64,000 nucleotides of DNA from Amycolatopsis sp. WAC 01376 (GCF_003947415.1 NZ_QHKL01000004.1:682001-746000), one strand, 5' to 3'. Shown: positions 7,778 through 16,399, counted from the stretch's first letter. Numbers and translations: made by a program. The notes: a model not told the origin generated them from the letters alone.

Positions 7778-8170
7778 TTAGCGGGGACCGGCGGCAGGAG
7801 GAGCGATGTAGCGGGCTTGGCCGAAGCCGATGATGAGGTAGCCGACGATGGAGAACAGGAATAGGCCGAAGAATCCGAAGACGCCGCTCTTGCCGAAGGC
7901 CTTCGCGACGTCGATCGAGACGATGATCGCGACGACGATGTTGACCACCGGGATGAGCAACAGGATCAGCCACCACCCGGAGCGCCCGGCGACCTTCAGC
8001 AAGGTGTAGGCGTTGTAAAACGGGATGATCGCCGCCCAGCCAGGACGCCCGGCCTTGGTGAACACCTTCCACAGCGCGATGATCATGAGCACAGCGAAAA
8101 CCAGGCCCGAGGCTCCCCAGCCGAATCCGAGATCGGGGGTCGTGACGGACGTCGACGTCTCTTGGTGCAC
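7778..8170 (-). CDS. DUF5684-like membrane protein
   Basis: 130 residues from the GTG at 8170. An upstream ATG at 8251 would add 27 residues without hydrophobic or family character. The order of segments is typical of the DUF5684 family: a first span (GLVFAVLMIIALWKVFTKAG), the conserved loop PGWAAIIPFYNAYTLLKVAG, then WWLILLLIPVVNIVVAIIVS and FGFFGLFLFSIVGYLIIGFG, ending in QARYIAPP. The function of the family is not known. It is transcribed towards the WD40 remnant and stands alone. Confidence 0.75.
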   Translation of the reverse strand: MHQETSTSVTTPDLGFGWGASGLVFAVLMIIALWKVFTKAGRPGWAAIIPFYNAYTLLKVAGRSGWWLILLLIPVVNIVVAIIVSIDVAKAFGKSGVFGFFGLFLFSIVGYLIIGFGQARYIAPPAAGPR

Positions 8171-8251
8171 GGAGCTGGTGTCCTTCCGGAAGCGGGCTGG
8201 GAGGCCAGTGACACTAGCGCCGACGAGACCTCGGCGCAGCGAAGGAGGCAC

Positions 8252-8559
8252 CCGAGGTAACGGCGTTCACCGACCGGTTGCCCATGCTCTCGTCGCCGTC
8301 ACTTCTGGAAGGAGACGTCAGGCCGCGGAGCTGGGGCGAGGTCTTCGGCGCGGCGCAAACCCTCCCACGCGCCGAAGCCTCTCACCTGTCTACGGATCCA
8401 CACACTGTCACAATCGCCATCGAGGAAAGAATGCTCATCAGACGCCACATCCCGACGAAAGTGTGACGGCTCCCCGGCATGATGATCTCGGGCAATGCCT
8501 GTGGCGAACAGGCCGCTGGTGTTGGACAGCAGCTGCCGGATCCGCGAGCAACGTCGATT
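8252..8559. other. Gap upstream of the membrane protein gene, possible coding remnant
   Basis: No intact gene. A plus-strand frame from about 8265 to the stop at 8466 (LPMLSSPSLLEGDVRPRSWG, then DPHTVTIAIEERMLIRRHIP) has protein-like composition but no ribosome site or recognised family. It may be another decayed piece like its neighbours. Confidence 0.3.
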
Positions 8560-8890
8560 CGCCCTCGCGTCCGACGAACGACGTCAGGCGGGACGGCAAC
8601 CTGCCCGGTGTGGGACCGGAGCGGTCCGTCGTCCGATCCACCTCTCCGGGCAACACCGCGAGCTGGGCCTCGCGCAACACGGCCGAAGGATCCACGCCGA
8701 GTTCGACGGCGAGCCTGCCCCGGATGTCCTCGTACGCGGCGAGCGCCTCGGCCTGGCGGCCCGCAGCCGAAAGCGCGCGCATTCGCAACGCGGCCAGGCG
8801 TTCGCGCAAAGGCCGCCCGGCACACGCCGCCTCCAGATCGGGCAGTACCCCGGAGTGCCGGCCCAGTCGCAGTTCCGCTTCGAAGCGGTC
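8560..8890 (-). pseudogene. Fragment of a SARP/AfsR-type regulator (BTAD domain)
   Basis: Minus strand. EAELRLGRHSGVLPDLEAAC, RERLAALRMRALSAAGRQAE and ALAAYEDIRGRLAVELGVDP are the bacterial transcriptional activator domain of the SARP/AfsR family. The frame continues through the linker to LTSFVGRE, the entry to the NB-ARC ATPase of large AfsR-like regulators, and then degenerates. The DNA-binding N-terminus and the rest of the ATPase are missing, so this is a central relic. Confidence 0.7.
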
Positions 8891-8904
8891 TTCTGGCGCG
8901 TCGC

Positions 8905-8965
8905 CGCGACACTGGATCTGCCCATCCTCTTCCTCCAAGGGGAGCGCGACTACCAGGTGACGGCC
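8905..8965 (+). pseudogene. Scrap of an alpha/beta hydrolase
   Basis: ATLDLPILFLQGERDYQVT is the strand and turn that carries the acid residue of alpha/beta hydrolases (LP-x-L-x-LQG-x-RDYQV). It is followed at once by unrelated sequence leading into the ABC remnant, and what precedes it overlaps the antisense BTAD relic. Only about 20 residues remain. Confidence 0.45.
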
Positions 8966-8994
8966 GACAGCGCCACGAAGAAGAGAGGGGGAAC

Positions 8995-9218
8995 ATGACC
9001 AGCACACCAGCACGATCGGCGATCACGGTGACCGGGCTGCGCAAGTCGTTCGGAGACGAGCGTGGATCGCCGGGCATGACCTCGCGAAGGAACGGATGCG
9101 GTCCGCCGCGCGATCGGGGTCGCCGGCCGAGGGCCGACGGCGGGTCGCCGAACTGCTCGACCGGTTCGATCTCGCGGAGGCAGCCGGGTAGCAGGCCTCG
9201 ACCTACTCCGGTGGCATG
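8995..9218 (+). pseudogene. Decayed DrrA-type ABC transporter ATPase
   Basis: An ATG with a GAGAGGGGG ribosome site starts MTSTPARSAITVTGLRKSFG, the first strand of a drug-export ABC ATPase. The Walker A region that should follow is deleted. In another frame the sequence resumes at EGRRRVAELLDRFDLAEAAG, a stop (TAG at 9188-9190), then QASTYSGGM, the start of the ABC signature (YSGGMRRR in DrrA relatives). Deletion, frameshift and nonsense mutation are all present. Confidence 0.65.
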
Positions 9219-9480
9219 GTGATCCTTTCCCCGGCCAGTTCGCCGGGCTGCACTCGTCGAGGTCGTCGTGCCACTAGACAGGAGCTCCGTCGGTGCACAC
9301 CGGCGCCGAGCATTCTCGTCACGCGGACACGTACGGGTGCCTTTTCGTATTTGATATTCGTTCGCTGCTCCACTTCTTGTATGAGCCGGTTCACTTTCCA
9401 CCGACTTTGTTCCGGTGGTTCGGTTTTTTCACCGGGTCGGCCGGGACTCGCTCTTCATTCCTGATTCAGGAGTTCCGCTG

Positions 9481-9882
9481 ATGAATATGAACCTTCGCCG
9501 TCTCGCGGCTTCGTCCTTCGCCGTCGGTGCCCTCGCGATGCTGACCATGGCGCCGGCCAGTGCCACCACGTCCACTACGGATCTGGCACCGGCGAACGCC
9601 CCTCCCATAAGCTGTGCCAGCGCTATCGCCGCCGCGGTCGACACCGCGAACTCGGCCACCGCCGCCGCGGCCAACGTCGCCGACTCGGCCGCCGCCGCGG
9701 CCGCGGCCAAGGCGTTCGCCGAGGGCGTGCTCACCGGGGCACCCGCCGCGATCAACGACGCCGCCGCCAACCTGGGTGCGTTCAGCACCGCTGCCGCCAC
9801 GGCCGCGGCGGCGAGCGCGGCCGCGCACGCCACGGCCGCAACCGCGACCATCGGTGTCCTCGTCGCCTGCGCCAAGGCGTAG
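9481..9882 (+). CDS. Small secreted alanine-rich protein
   Basis: 133 residues. The ATG at 9481 follows CAGGAG and gives a Sec signal peptide (RRLAASSFAVGALAMLTMAP, cleavage near ASATT). The mature part is more than 40% alanine (AAAAAAAKAFAEGVL; AAATAAAASAAAHATAATAT), with one Cys near each end (SCAS; VACAKA) that could form a disulfide. It should be one or two long helices outside the cell. Family and role are not recognised. A perfect 24-bp hairpin follows 7 bases after the stop, so it is a monocistronic unit. Confidence 0.7.
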   Translation: MNMNLRRLAASSFAVGALAMLTMAPASATTSTTDLAPANAPPISCASAIAAAVDTANSATAAAANVADSAAAAAAAKAFAEGVLTGAPAAINDAAANLGAFSTAAATAAAASAAAHATAATATIGVLVACAKA

Positions 9883-9889
9883 TTTCCCC

Positions 9890-9943
9890 AGCGCCCGGAA
9901 CATCGGGCCAGGAGCGGTTTCCTGGCCCGATGTTCCGGGCGCT
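9890..9943. terminator. Perfect 24-bp palindromic terminator
   Basis: Bases 9890-9913 pair without mismatch with 9920-9943 across a 6-base loop (GCGGTT). It lies directly after the alanine-rich secreted protein. There is no T-tract, as is common in actinobacterial terminators. Confidence 0.75.
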
Positions 9944-10269
9944 CGTCATGGACGATGGACGTCACCGGATGAACGCCGCGGTTGACGCAGTCGGTGCCGG
10001 GCGAGAAGCGAACAGTACGTGAAGCGAGGCTTGCGCCGCAGCAGTCGGCCCCCGACACCTGGCATCACCGCCCTTCGAGTGCCGGAGCGGGCATGCCTGG
10101 GTATCGACGTTCTCTCCGTTGCCCAGGCTGTTCGCTGCGAACGATGAGGCAAGTCGTTGCCATGGCGGTACTGCGACACCTGTTTTACGGTACGACCTCG
10201 ATGTGCCGGAAACACCGTCCGCCTACGTGTGGGGTGCGGCCGGCCCGGGGGCAGTCCCGTTCCTGACGG
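9944..10269. other. Gap with no recognisable gene
   Basis: About 325 bases between the palindromic terminator and the SufS relic. Frames here lack ribosome sites and family motifs on both strands. It is probably decayed sequence like its neighbours. Confidence 0.35.
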
Positions 10270-10468
10270 GGCGTACCGCCTTGTGCGTGTGGAGTCTCCG
10301 CAGCGTTGAAACCAGGTGGTCGATGTCGTCGTGGGTGTTGTAGAGAGCGAAGCTGATACGGACGGTGGCGGGGACATCGAAGCGGTCGCAGACCAGGGCC
10401 GCGCAATGGCGGCCGGTTCGCACGGCGATACCGGCCATGTCCAGGCGCTGTCCGACGTATTCGGTTTT
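10270..10468 (-). pseudogene. C-terminal fragment of a SufS-type cysteine desulfurase
   Basis: Minus strand. EYVGQRLDMAGIAVRTGRHC, AALVCDRFDVPATVRISFAL and YNTHDDIDHLVSTLRR match the C-terminal domain of SufS/CsdA, including the catalytic-loop Cys in the RTGRHC context (usually RxGHHCA). The PLP-binding two thirds are absent. Upstream sequence stops matching at about 10468, exactly where the plus-strand methyltransferase fragment begins. Confidence 0.75.
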
Positions 10469-10475
10469 CACGGAA

Positions 10476-10739
10476 CCCGCGACGACCCGCCGGCTGCTGT
10501 CGCGCGCAGGCCTGAAAGTCCTCCAGGAGCGGACTCTTACCTGCCCCTGGAAATACCCCGATCTGACGACCGCCCTGCGAGGCTTGCTCTCGACCGGTCC
10601 GGCCGCGGCCGCGATCCGCCATGCCGGTCGGCAACGAGTCGCGGACACGATCACCGGATCGATCTCGCCTTACCGTCGTGCCGACGGCACATACCTCATG
10701 CGTAGCACCTGCTCGATCACCATCGGCACACTCACCTGA
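10476..10739 (+). pseudogene. C-terminal fragment of a class I SAM methyltransferase
   Basis: Plus strand to the TGA at 10739. RRLLSRAGLKVLQERTLTCP, WKYPDLTTALRGLLSTGPAA, AIRHAGRQRVADTITGSISP and YRRADGTYLMRS match the C-terminal third of actinobacterial class I methyltransferases (CPWxYPDLDTALRGLLSxGP). The SAM-binding N-terminal part is missing. It abuts the truncated SufS gene of the opposite strand, marking a rearrangement junction. Confidence 0.7.
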
Positions 10740-10957
10740 TCCGACACCGACTCACCTTGCCTCCCAGAAGCCGGAATGCCCCCTCAGATCCCGTCGCCTG
10801 CCTCCGCGGATCTGCGTAGCTGTCGCGATCAACACCGAACCCGGAGGCCCTCACCCGTCCAAGATCATCCGACCACGTGTCGCCCGTACCCAGCCTCCGT
10901 GGTCGAGTACAACATAGGATAGGGTTCGCTCGATTCCGTAGAACTGGGGGAACAATC

Positions 10958-11332
10958 ATGCGTAAAAGCATTTCAACTGCGGTCGCAACCTCTGCCGCCG
11001 TGACGGCCATCGTCCCGACCGCGCCCGCCGCGTCCGCCGAGCCGAACCCGCCCGGCTGCGAAAAGGGTTACTTCTGCGTGTACGACTACTACCCGGGCGG
11101 CCCGCTGCTGCTGAAGACCGCGGGCAACTGGTCCGGCTCGGTCGGGGGAGCGCAGTACCTGTTCAACAACGGCTACTACTCCCCCGGCAGCGACCACGTC
11201 GACGTGACCTGGATCCTGTCGTCCACCGGGGCGACCCACACCATGTGCCTGCACAACAACCCCGGTCCGGGCTACTACTCCTCGACCATGCACGGCACCG
11301 TGATCAACGTCCGCTGGCGCGGCGAGTGCTGA
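10958..11332 (+). CDS. Secreted peptidase inhibitor, family I36 type
   Basis: 124 residues. The ATG at 10958 follows GGGGGAAC. A Sec signal (ISTAVATSAAVTAIVPTAPA, cleavage after ASA) precedes a four-Cys domain: CEKGYFCVYDYYPGG, LLLKTAGNWSGSVGG, a Tyr/Asn-rich centre and THTMCLHNNPGPGYY. CxxGxFCxY followed by a single beta-gamma-crystallin-like unit is the hallmark of I36 inhibitors such as the Streptomyces metalloproteinase inhibitor. It would act outside the cell on a metallopeptidase. A textbook terminator follows at 11347. Confidence 0.75.
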   Translation: MRKSISTAVATSAAVTAIVPTAPAASAEPNPPGCEKGYFCVYDYYPGGPLLLKTAGNWSGSVGGAQYLFNNGYYSPGSDHVDVTWILSSTGATHTMCLHNNPGPGYYSSTMHGTVINVRWRGEC

Positions 11333-11346
11333 TTCCGGGATAGGCG

Positions 11347-11374
11347 AATCCCCGGCCCCTCAAGGCCGGGGATT
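11347..11374. terminator. Rho-independent terminator with T-tract
   Basis: AATCCCCGGCC (11347-11357) and GGCCGGGGATT (11364-11374) form a perfect 11-bp stem with a 6-base loop, followed by TTTTAT. It ends the I36 inhibitor gene. Confidence 0.9.
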
Positions 11375-11687
11375 TTTTATTCGCCCCTGAGTACCGACAA
11401 GACGCCTTCGCAGGCGCGCCGAATATCTCCTTCGGGTTGCGCGCCTTGTGGTCCTTCCGCCGCCCTGCCTGGTTCCCGTGGGGCCAACGGCGGGTGCGAC
11501 AAGGAATGAGAACAGGGCTGACCAGCGGATTCGCGTCGGCACCTTGGCAGTCGAGACGCGTTTCCCGCTGTAAATTGTCAACGACGGTGGCCACCTCCCA
11601 TGGCGTGCACGCAGGATGGTTTGGTTTGCCGCCCGCCACCGGGTGTCCACTTGGGACGGTTTCGCCGACGCAAGCCGAGAACGATCA
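11375..11687. other. Gap with no recognisable gene
   Basis: Nothing with a ribosome site or recognisable family on either strand between the I36 terminator and the UspA relic. Confidence 0.4.
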
Positions 11688-11834
11688 TCAGGCCTTCGTC
11701 GGCCGGACCACCATCACAGGGCATTCGGTGTGGCGGGTGAGCGCCTGGCTGACCGAGCCGAGCACTTGCCCGGTGAATCCACCCCTGCCGCGGCTGCCGA
11801 CGACCACGAGCTGAGCCTTGGCACTCCACTCCAG
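11688..11834 (-). pseudogene. C-terminal fragment of a UspA universal stress protein
   Basis: Minus strand. AQLVVVGSRGRGGFTGQVLG, SVSQALTRHTECPVMVVRP and the stop form the end of a Usp domain, with the ATP-binding G-x2-G-x9-G(S/T) motif intact (GSRGRGGF, then GSVSQ). Upstream the frame lacks the other hundred-odd residues and is cut off before the divergent CoA-transferase gene. Confidence 0.75.
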
Positions 11835-11920
11835 CCGATCCCGTATACAGGACCGAAAGTCCCTATGCGATCGGTGAGCACACATCTGCGAGCAGCGGCC
11901 GGGTCCGGTATCCAGGATTC

Positions 11921-13177
11921 ATGCGCATCCTGTCCGAGTCGCGGCTGTCCGCCGTCCTGTCCGCCGCCGTCACCTGTCCGAGGGTCGTGGTCAGCGGCAA
12001 CTTCGCCACCCCGCATCGCGCGCTGGAGCTGCTGGACAAGGCCGTGGCCGAATACCGGCTGTTCGCGCTCAACGCCCAGCCCGGTGTCCCCGACCGCGAG
12101 GGGATGACCCTGGAGACGCCCTTCGTCGGGGCCGGCATGCGCGGCAAGAAGACGCTGCGGTACTTCCCGTCCCGGCTGTCGCTGGTACCGCGCCTGCTCC
12201 AGCAGGCCCTGCCACCCGACATCGTGCTGATCCACACGTCCACCCCCGTGGACGGCTGCGTATCGCTGGGCACGGAAGTGAACATCCTGCCCGCCGCGAT
12301 CGAGGCGGCCCGTGCCCGCGGCGGCCTCGTGATCGCCCAGCTCAACCCGCGGATGCCCTACACCTACGGCGACGGAGTGCTCGCCTGCGACGAAGTGGAC
12401 TACGCGATCGAGGTCGACGAGCCGCTGGCCTCCCCCGCGCCCCGCCCGATCAGCGAGGTCTCCCAGGAGATCGGCGCCCGTGTCGCCGACCTGGTCCCGG
12501 CCGACGCGACGCTGCAACTGGGCATCGGCGCCGTCCCGGACGCGGTACTCGCGGCGCTGACGACGCGCCGTGGCCTCGCCGTGTGGTCGGAGATGTTCAG
12601 CGACGGCGTGCTCGGCCTGGAACGTGCGGGCGCACTCGACCCGGACACACCGGTGACCGCGTCGTTCGTGTTCGGCGGCGCGGAACTCTACGACTGGGTG
12701 GACCGCAATCCCCGTGTCCGGCTCCTGCGCACCGAGAAGACCAACGACCCCGGACTCATCGCCCGTCAGCAGCGCCTGGTCTCGATCAACAGCGCGCTGC
12801 AGATCGACCTGTACGCGCAGGCGAACGCCAGCCGCGTGCACGACGTCATCTACTCCGGGTTCGGCGGGCAGACCGACTTCGTGGTCGGCGCGCTGCACTC
12901 CCCCGGCGGCCGGGCGATCATCGCCCTCCCCTCCTGGCACCCCAAAGCCGACGTCTCGACCGTCGTGCCTCGCCTGGCCGGTCCCGTCACGTCCTTCCAG
13001 CACAGCTACTTCGTCAGCGAACAAGGCGCGGCCGCCATCTGGGGCCACGACGCCGTCGAACAGGCCGAGCAGATCATCGAGCACGTCGCCCACCCCCGAG
13101 CCCGCGACGAACTCCGGGAGGCCGGCCGCCGTCTCGGATTCGCGCTACGGAACGGAAGGAGCAGCAAAGCTACATAG
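11921..13177 (+). CDS. Acetyl-CoA hydrolase / 4-hydroxybutyrate CoA-transferase family protein
   Basis: 418 residues, the usual family length. The N-terminal domain (RVVVSGNFATPHRALELLDK; DIVLIHTSTPVDGCVSLGTE) and C-terminal domain (ATLQLGIGAVPDAVLAALT; VIYSGFGGQTDFVVGALHSP) are both complete. The catalytic Glu that forms the acyl-glutamyl-CoA intermediate is expected in VWSEMFSDG. The enzyme moves CoA between acetate, propionate or another short acid and an acyl-CoA. The substrate cannot be chosen. It stands alone, with only a UspA relic upstream on the other strand. Confidence 0.85.
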   Translation: MRILSESRLSAVLSAAVTCPRVVVSGNFATPHRALELLDKAVAEYRLFALNAQPGVPDREGMTLETPFVGAGMRGKKTLRYFPSRLSLVPRLLQQALPPDIVLIHTSTPVDGCVSLGTEVNILPAAIEAARARGGLVIAQLNPRMPYTYGDGVLACDEVDYAIEVDEPLASPAPRPISEVSQEIGARVADLVPADATLQLGIGAVPDAVLAALTTRRGLAVWSEMFSDGVLGLERAGALDPDTPVTASFVFGGAELYDWVDRNPRVRLLRTEKTNDPGLIARQQRLVSINSALQIDLYAQANASRVHDVIYSGFGGQTDFVVGALHSPGGRAIIALPSWHPKADVSTVVPRLAGPVTSFQHSYFVSEQGAAAIWGHDAVEQAEQIIEHVAHPRARDELREAGRRLGFALRNGRSSKAT

Positions 13178-13390
13178 GTAGCCCAGGGGCGGCGCCTCGA
13201 GCCCGGTAGGCGCGGCCCATGCCGGTGTGCCGCCGAACACTTCCTGCAGCGACCCGGACGCCGAAGAACTCGTTCGAGTCCAACATGGACAGCCGCTCCG
13301 ACACTGATCGGGCCCACAGGTGACGGCCGAGAGCGGCGCGGCATCGAAGGCGTCACACGTCTCGACCTGCCGCCGATCGGTCAGGCTGTG

Positions 13391-13431
13391 ATGATAATCA
13401 TTACCGATAAACTCTGTTGATAACGATTATC
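13391..13431. promoter_or_regulatory. Fur/Zur-like operator upstream of the metal-uptake operon
   Basis: Two A/T-rich palindromes stand out in 70% GC DNA: ATGATAATCAT (13391-13401) and GATAACGATTATC (13419-13431, 5-base arms around CGA). The second resembles the GATAATGATTATC core of Fur-family boxes. They lie 53-93 bases before the permease start, so a Fur-family metalloregulator is the likely repressor. Fur and Zur cannot be separated by eye. Confidence 0.6.
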
Positions 13432-13483
13432 GCGTGCAGTTAGGCTCCGGTGTCCTTCCACCACAGACCGATCGGCGTCCCCC

Positions 13484-14599
13484 ATGGTTGTTCGTTCGCG
13501 GCCGTCCGCGTCGCCCTCGGGCGTTCGCGACCGGCAGGTGGCACTTGCCCGGTCCCGGCTTCTGCACCGGGGGACGGTCACGGTCCTCGCTGTCGCGATC
13601 CTCGCGATGCTGGTCGTATCCGGTTCGGTGGGGACGGTCGAGGTCGGGCTCGCGGACGCGGCGCGGATCGTGGTCGGTCATCTGGTGCCGAACGTGCCGT
13701 GGATGTCCGACGGCAGCCTGACCGTGTTGCAGGATCAGGCGGTATGGCAGTTCCGGCTCCCTCGCGCGCTGCTGGCGGGGCTCGCCGGGGCGGGACTGGC
13801 GCTGGCCGGGGCGATCATGCAGGTGATCGTGCGCAACCCGCTCGCCGAGCCGTACCTGCTCGGCGTGTCCTCCGGCGCGGGTGTCGGCGCGGTTCTCGTG
13901 ATCACCTTCGGTTCGGCCGCCGTGGGCGGGCTTCCCCTGGGCGCGGCGGCCTTCGCCGGGGCGTTGGTGGCCAGTGTGTGCGTCGCGCTGGTCGCCCGGC
14001 ATCGCGGCATCCTGTCGCCGACCAGGATGATCCTTTCCGGTGTCGCCCTCGGTTCCCTGTTCAGCGCGATCACGAGCTATCTGACGCTGACCACCGAGGC
14101 GCAGAACGTCTTCAGCGTCCTGTTCTTCTTGCTCGGCAGCGTTTCCGCCGCGTCGATGGCCTCCTTGGCGGTGCCGGCGGTGGCGTTCGCGGCCGCTTGT
14201 GTCGTCGTGGGACTGCGGACCAGGGCCATGAACGCGCTGCTGAGCGGCGACGAGTCCGCGACCGCGCTGGGCGTCGACGTGAACCGGCTCCGTGCCGTGC
14301 TTCTCGTGACCGCCGCCCTCCTGACCGGGTCGATCGTGTCGGTCAGCGGCGGCATCGGTTTCGTCGGTCTCGTGATCCCGCATGTGGCGCGGATCCTCGT
14401 CGGCTCGGACCATCGCCGGATGCTGCCGGTCGCCGTGCTCGGCGGCGCCGTGTTCCTCATGGTCGCCGACCTGCTCTCGCGCACGGTCGCGGCGCCCGGC
14501 GAAATACCGATCGGGATCCTCACCGCGGTCGTGGGCGCGCCGTTCTTCCTGTGGCTGATGCGCCGGGACACGGCCACGCGGGCGGGGTTCGGCCGATGA
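13484..14599 (+). CDS. FecCD-type ABC transporter permease (siderophore/metal chelate uptake)
   Basis: 371 residues. FecCD signatures are present: VWQFRLPRALLAGLAGAGLA, LAGAIMQVIVRNPLAEPYLL and GVSSGAGVGAVLVI near the first third, GDESATALGVDVNRL before the coupling helix, and GGIGFVGLVIPHVARILVGS near the end. About nine or ten membrane spans are visible. It forms the inner-membrane channel for an Fe-siderophore, heme or cobalamin-like ligand. Its stop overlaps the ATPase start (ATGA). It is the first gene of a five-gene operon and lies just behind a Fur-like palindrome, so metal repression is expected. Confidence 0.9.
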   Translation: MVVRSRPSASPSGVRDRQVALARSRLLHRGTVTVLAVAILAMLVVSGSVGTVEVGLADAARIVVGHLVPNVPWMSDGSLTVLQDQAVWQFRLPRALLAGLAGAGLALAGAIMQVIVRNPLAEPYLLGVSSGAGVGAVLVITFGSAAVGGLPLGAAAFAGALVASVCVALVARHRGILSPTRMILSGVALGSLFSAITSYLTLTTEAQNVFSVLFFLLGSVSAASMASLAVPAVAFAAACVVVGLRTRAMNALLSGDESATALGVDVNRLRAVLLVTAALLTGSIVSVSGGIGFVGLVIPHVARILVGSDHRRMLPVAVLGGAVFLMVADLLSRTVAAPGEIPIGILTAVVGAPFFLWLMRRDTATRAGFGR

Positions 14600-15408
14600 A
14601 GGTCCATTTCCACGACGTCAGCGCCACGCTGGGCGGCAACCGGGTGCTGCGGAATGTGGACATCGAGGTCCGGTCCGGCCGTTTCCTCGGGCTCGTGGGC
14701 CCGAACGGCAGCGGCAAGTCGACCTTGCTGCGCACGCTCTACCGCGCCGTCGCACCGTCATCGGGCCGGGTGCTGCTGGGCGAGCACGACGTGTGGCGCA
14801 CCGACCGGCGGACCGTCGCCAGGGCGGTGGCGGTGATGACTCAGGAGACGTCGTCCGAGTTCGACCTGACGGTCCTCGACGTCGTGCTCCTGGGCCGGGT
14901 GCCCTTCCAGCGCGGATTCGGCCGAGACACCGAAACCGACCTCGATCTCGCGTGGACCGCGCTCGACCGGGTCGGCGCCACCGACATCGCCGACCGGCCC
15001 ATCGGACGGCTCTCGGGCGGACAGCGGCAGCGGGTGATGCTGGCCCGCGCGCTGGCGGCGGACTCGCCCGTCCTCGTCCTCGACGAACCGACCAACCACC
15101 TCGACATCGCCTTCCAGCTGGAGCTCATGCGGATCGCGGCCGGGCTCGATCGCACCATCGTCGCCGCCCTGCACGACCTCAACCTCGCGGCCACCTACTG
15201 CGACGACATCGCGGTGCTCGACGCGGGCGGCGTCGTCGCCACCGGAACACCGGACGAAGCGCTCACCCCACGCGTCGTGGAAGACGTGTTCGGAGTCGCC
15301 GTCGACCAGCTCACCCATCCACGCGACGGCAGGCCGGTGCTGGTCTTCGGCAGTCGTGCGGATACCCGTTCACCGCTCAGCACACCCGGAAATGAGAACC
15401 ATGCGTAA
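14596..15408 (+). CDS. FecE-type ABC transporter ATPase
   Basis: 270 residues. Walker A is GLVGPNGSGKSTLL, the Q-loop is in MTQETSSEFDLTVLDVVLLG, the signature LSGGQRQRVMLARAL, Walker B VLVLDEPTNHLD and the H-loop ALHDLNLA, all intact. It powers the FecCD permease upstream. The start is the ATG overlapping the permease stop. Its end overlaps the start of the binding lipoprotein, so the whole operon is coupled. Confidence 0.92.
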   Translation: MKVHFHDVSATLGGNRVLRNVDIEVRSGRFLGLVGPNGSGKSTLLRTLYRAVAPSSGRVLLGEHDVWRTDRRTVARAVAVMTQETSSEFDLTVLDVVLLGRVPFQRGFGRDTETDLDLAWTALDRVGATDIADRPIGRLSGGQRQRVMLARALAADSPVLVLDEPTNHLDIAFQLELMRIAAGLDRTIVAALHDLNLAATYCDDIAVLDAGGVVATGTPDEALTPRVVEDVFGVAVDQLTHPRDGRPVLVFGSRADTRSPLSTPGNENHA

Positions 15409-16399
15409 AACCCTGTCCCTTGCCGCGTTCGGTGTCGGCATGTCGCTGGTCGCGGGTTGCGGCTCTTCGGTCACTCCGGCCGCGCCGTCGAACAACGCGA
15501 GCACGGCGGTCACCGTCTCCAACTGCGGCCGCGACGTCACCGTCGGCGCCGCACCCCGCGCCGCGGTCGGGCTCAGCCCGTCGCAGACGGAACTGTTGCT
15601 GCGGCTGGGTCTCGCGGACTCGCTCGTCGGCCAAGCACAGACCGCCACCGCACCGCTCCCGGAAGACGTGGCCGGACAGGCCGCCGCCATCCCGGTACTG
15701 AGCGAGTCGGGACCGCCGAGCCGGGAGAAGCTCCTGTCCGCGAAGCCGGACTTCGTCTTCTCCCCCACCACCTACGAATTCACCGCGGAGAAGGGCTTCG
15801 CCAGCCTGGAGCAACTGCGGCAAAGCGGCGTCGCCGCCTATGTCGCCGCGGGCGGCTGCGCCGAACGCCGCATGAATGGCACGGTCGAGGATCTTTTCAC
15901 CGACCTGGATAACCTCGGCAGGATCTTCGCCGTGCCGGACAAGGCGAAGGCACTGGTCGATCAAGGCCGAGCGGATCTGGCCACCGTGGACAAAGCCATC
16001 GCGGGCCGCCCCCAACCCACCGTCGCGCAGGTGTTCCTGGAAGGCACCACCGTCACCGCGATCGGCGCCGGCATCGAGTACGACATCATCCGCAGGGCGG
16101 GCGGGAACAACGTGTTCTCACCGAAGGACCCGCAGTTCGCCAAGTTCTTCGCCGCGCAGATCACCCCCGAGGCGCTCGCCGCGAAGAATCCCGACGCGAT
16201 CGTGTTCGCCGTCAACGGGGCCGCGCAGAAACAGGCGAGCATCGACTACCTCACCCGCACCTTCCCCGCCATGACCGCCGTCCGCGAACAGCGCTTGATC
16301 GCGATCGACGCCGCAGACACCTATCCCGGCACCCTCGGGAACATCTCGGTGGTGCGGGAGATCGCGCAACGGCTCCACGCGGACGCGTTCACCCGGTGA
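15401..16399 (+). CDS. Substrate-binding lipoprotein of the FecCDE-type importer
   Basis: 332 residues from the ATG at 15401 (an ATG 9 bases earlier is equally possible). A lipoprotein signal ends in LVAGC with Cys20, so the protein is tethered outside the membrane. The body is a class III binding protein: VGLSPSQTELLLRLGLADSL, LLSAKPDFVFSPTTYEF, VAQVFLEGTTVTAIGAGIEY and IDAADTYPGTLGNISVVREI. It captures the ligand for the permease. The ligand is probably a siderophore or metal chelate. Sequence alone does not distinguish iron from cobalamin or another metal complex. Confidence 0.88.
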   Translation: MRKTLSLAAFGVGMSLVAGCGSSVTPAAPSNNASTAVTVSNCGRDVTVGAAPRAAVGLSPSQTELLLRLGLADSLVGQAQTATAPLPEDVAGQAAAIPVLSESGPPSREKLLSAKPDFVFSPTTYEFTAEKGFASLEQLRQSGVAAYVAAGGCAERRMNGTVEDLFTDLDNLGRIFAVPDKAKALVDQGRADLATVDKAIAGRPQPTVAQVFLEGTTVTAIGAGIEYDIIRRAGGNNVFSPKDPQFAKFFAAQITPEALAAKNPDAIVFAVNGAAQKQASIDYLTRTFPAMTAVREQRLIAIDAADTYPGTLGNISVVREIAQRLHADAFTR

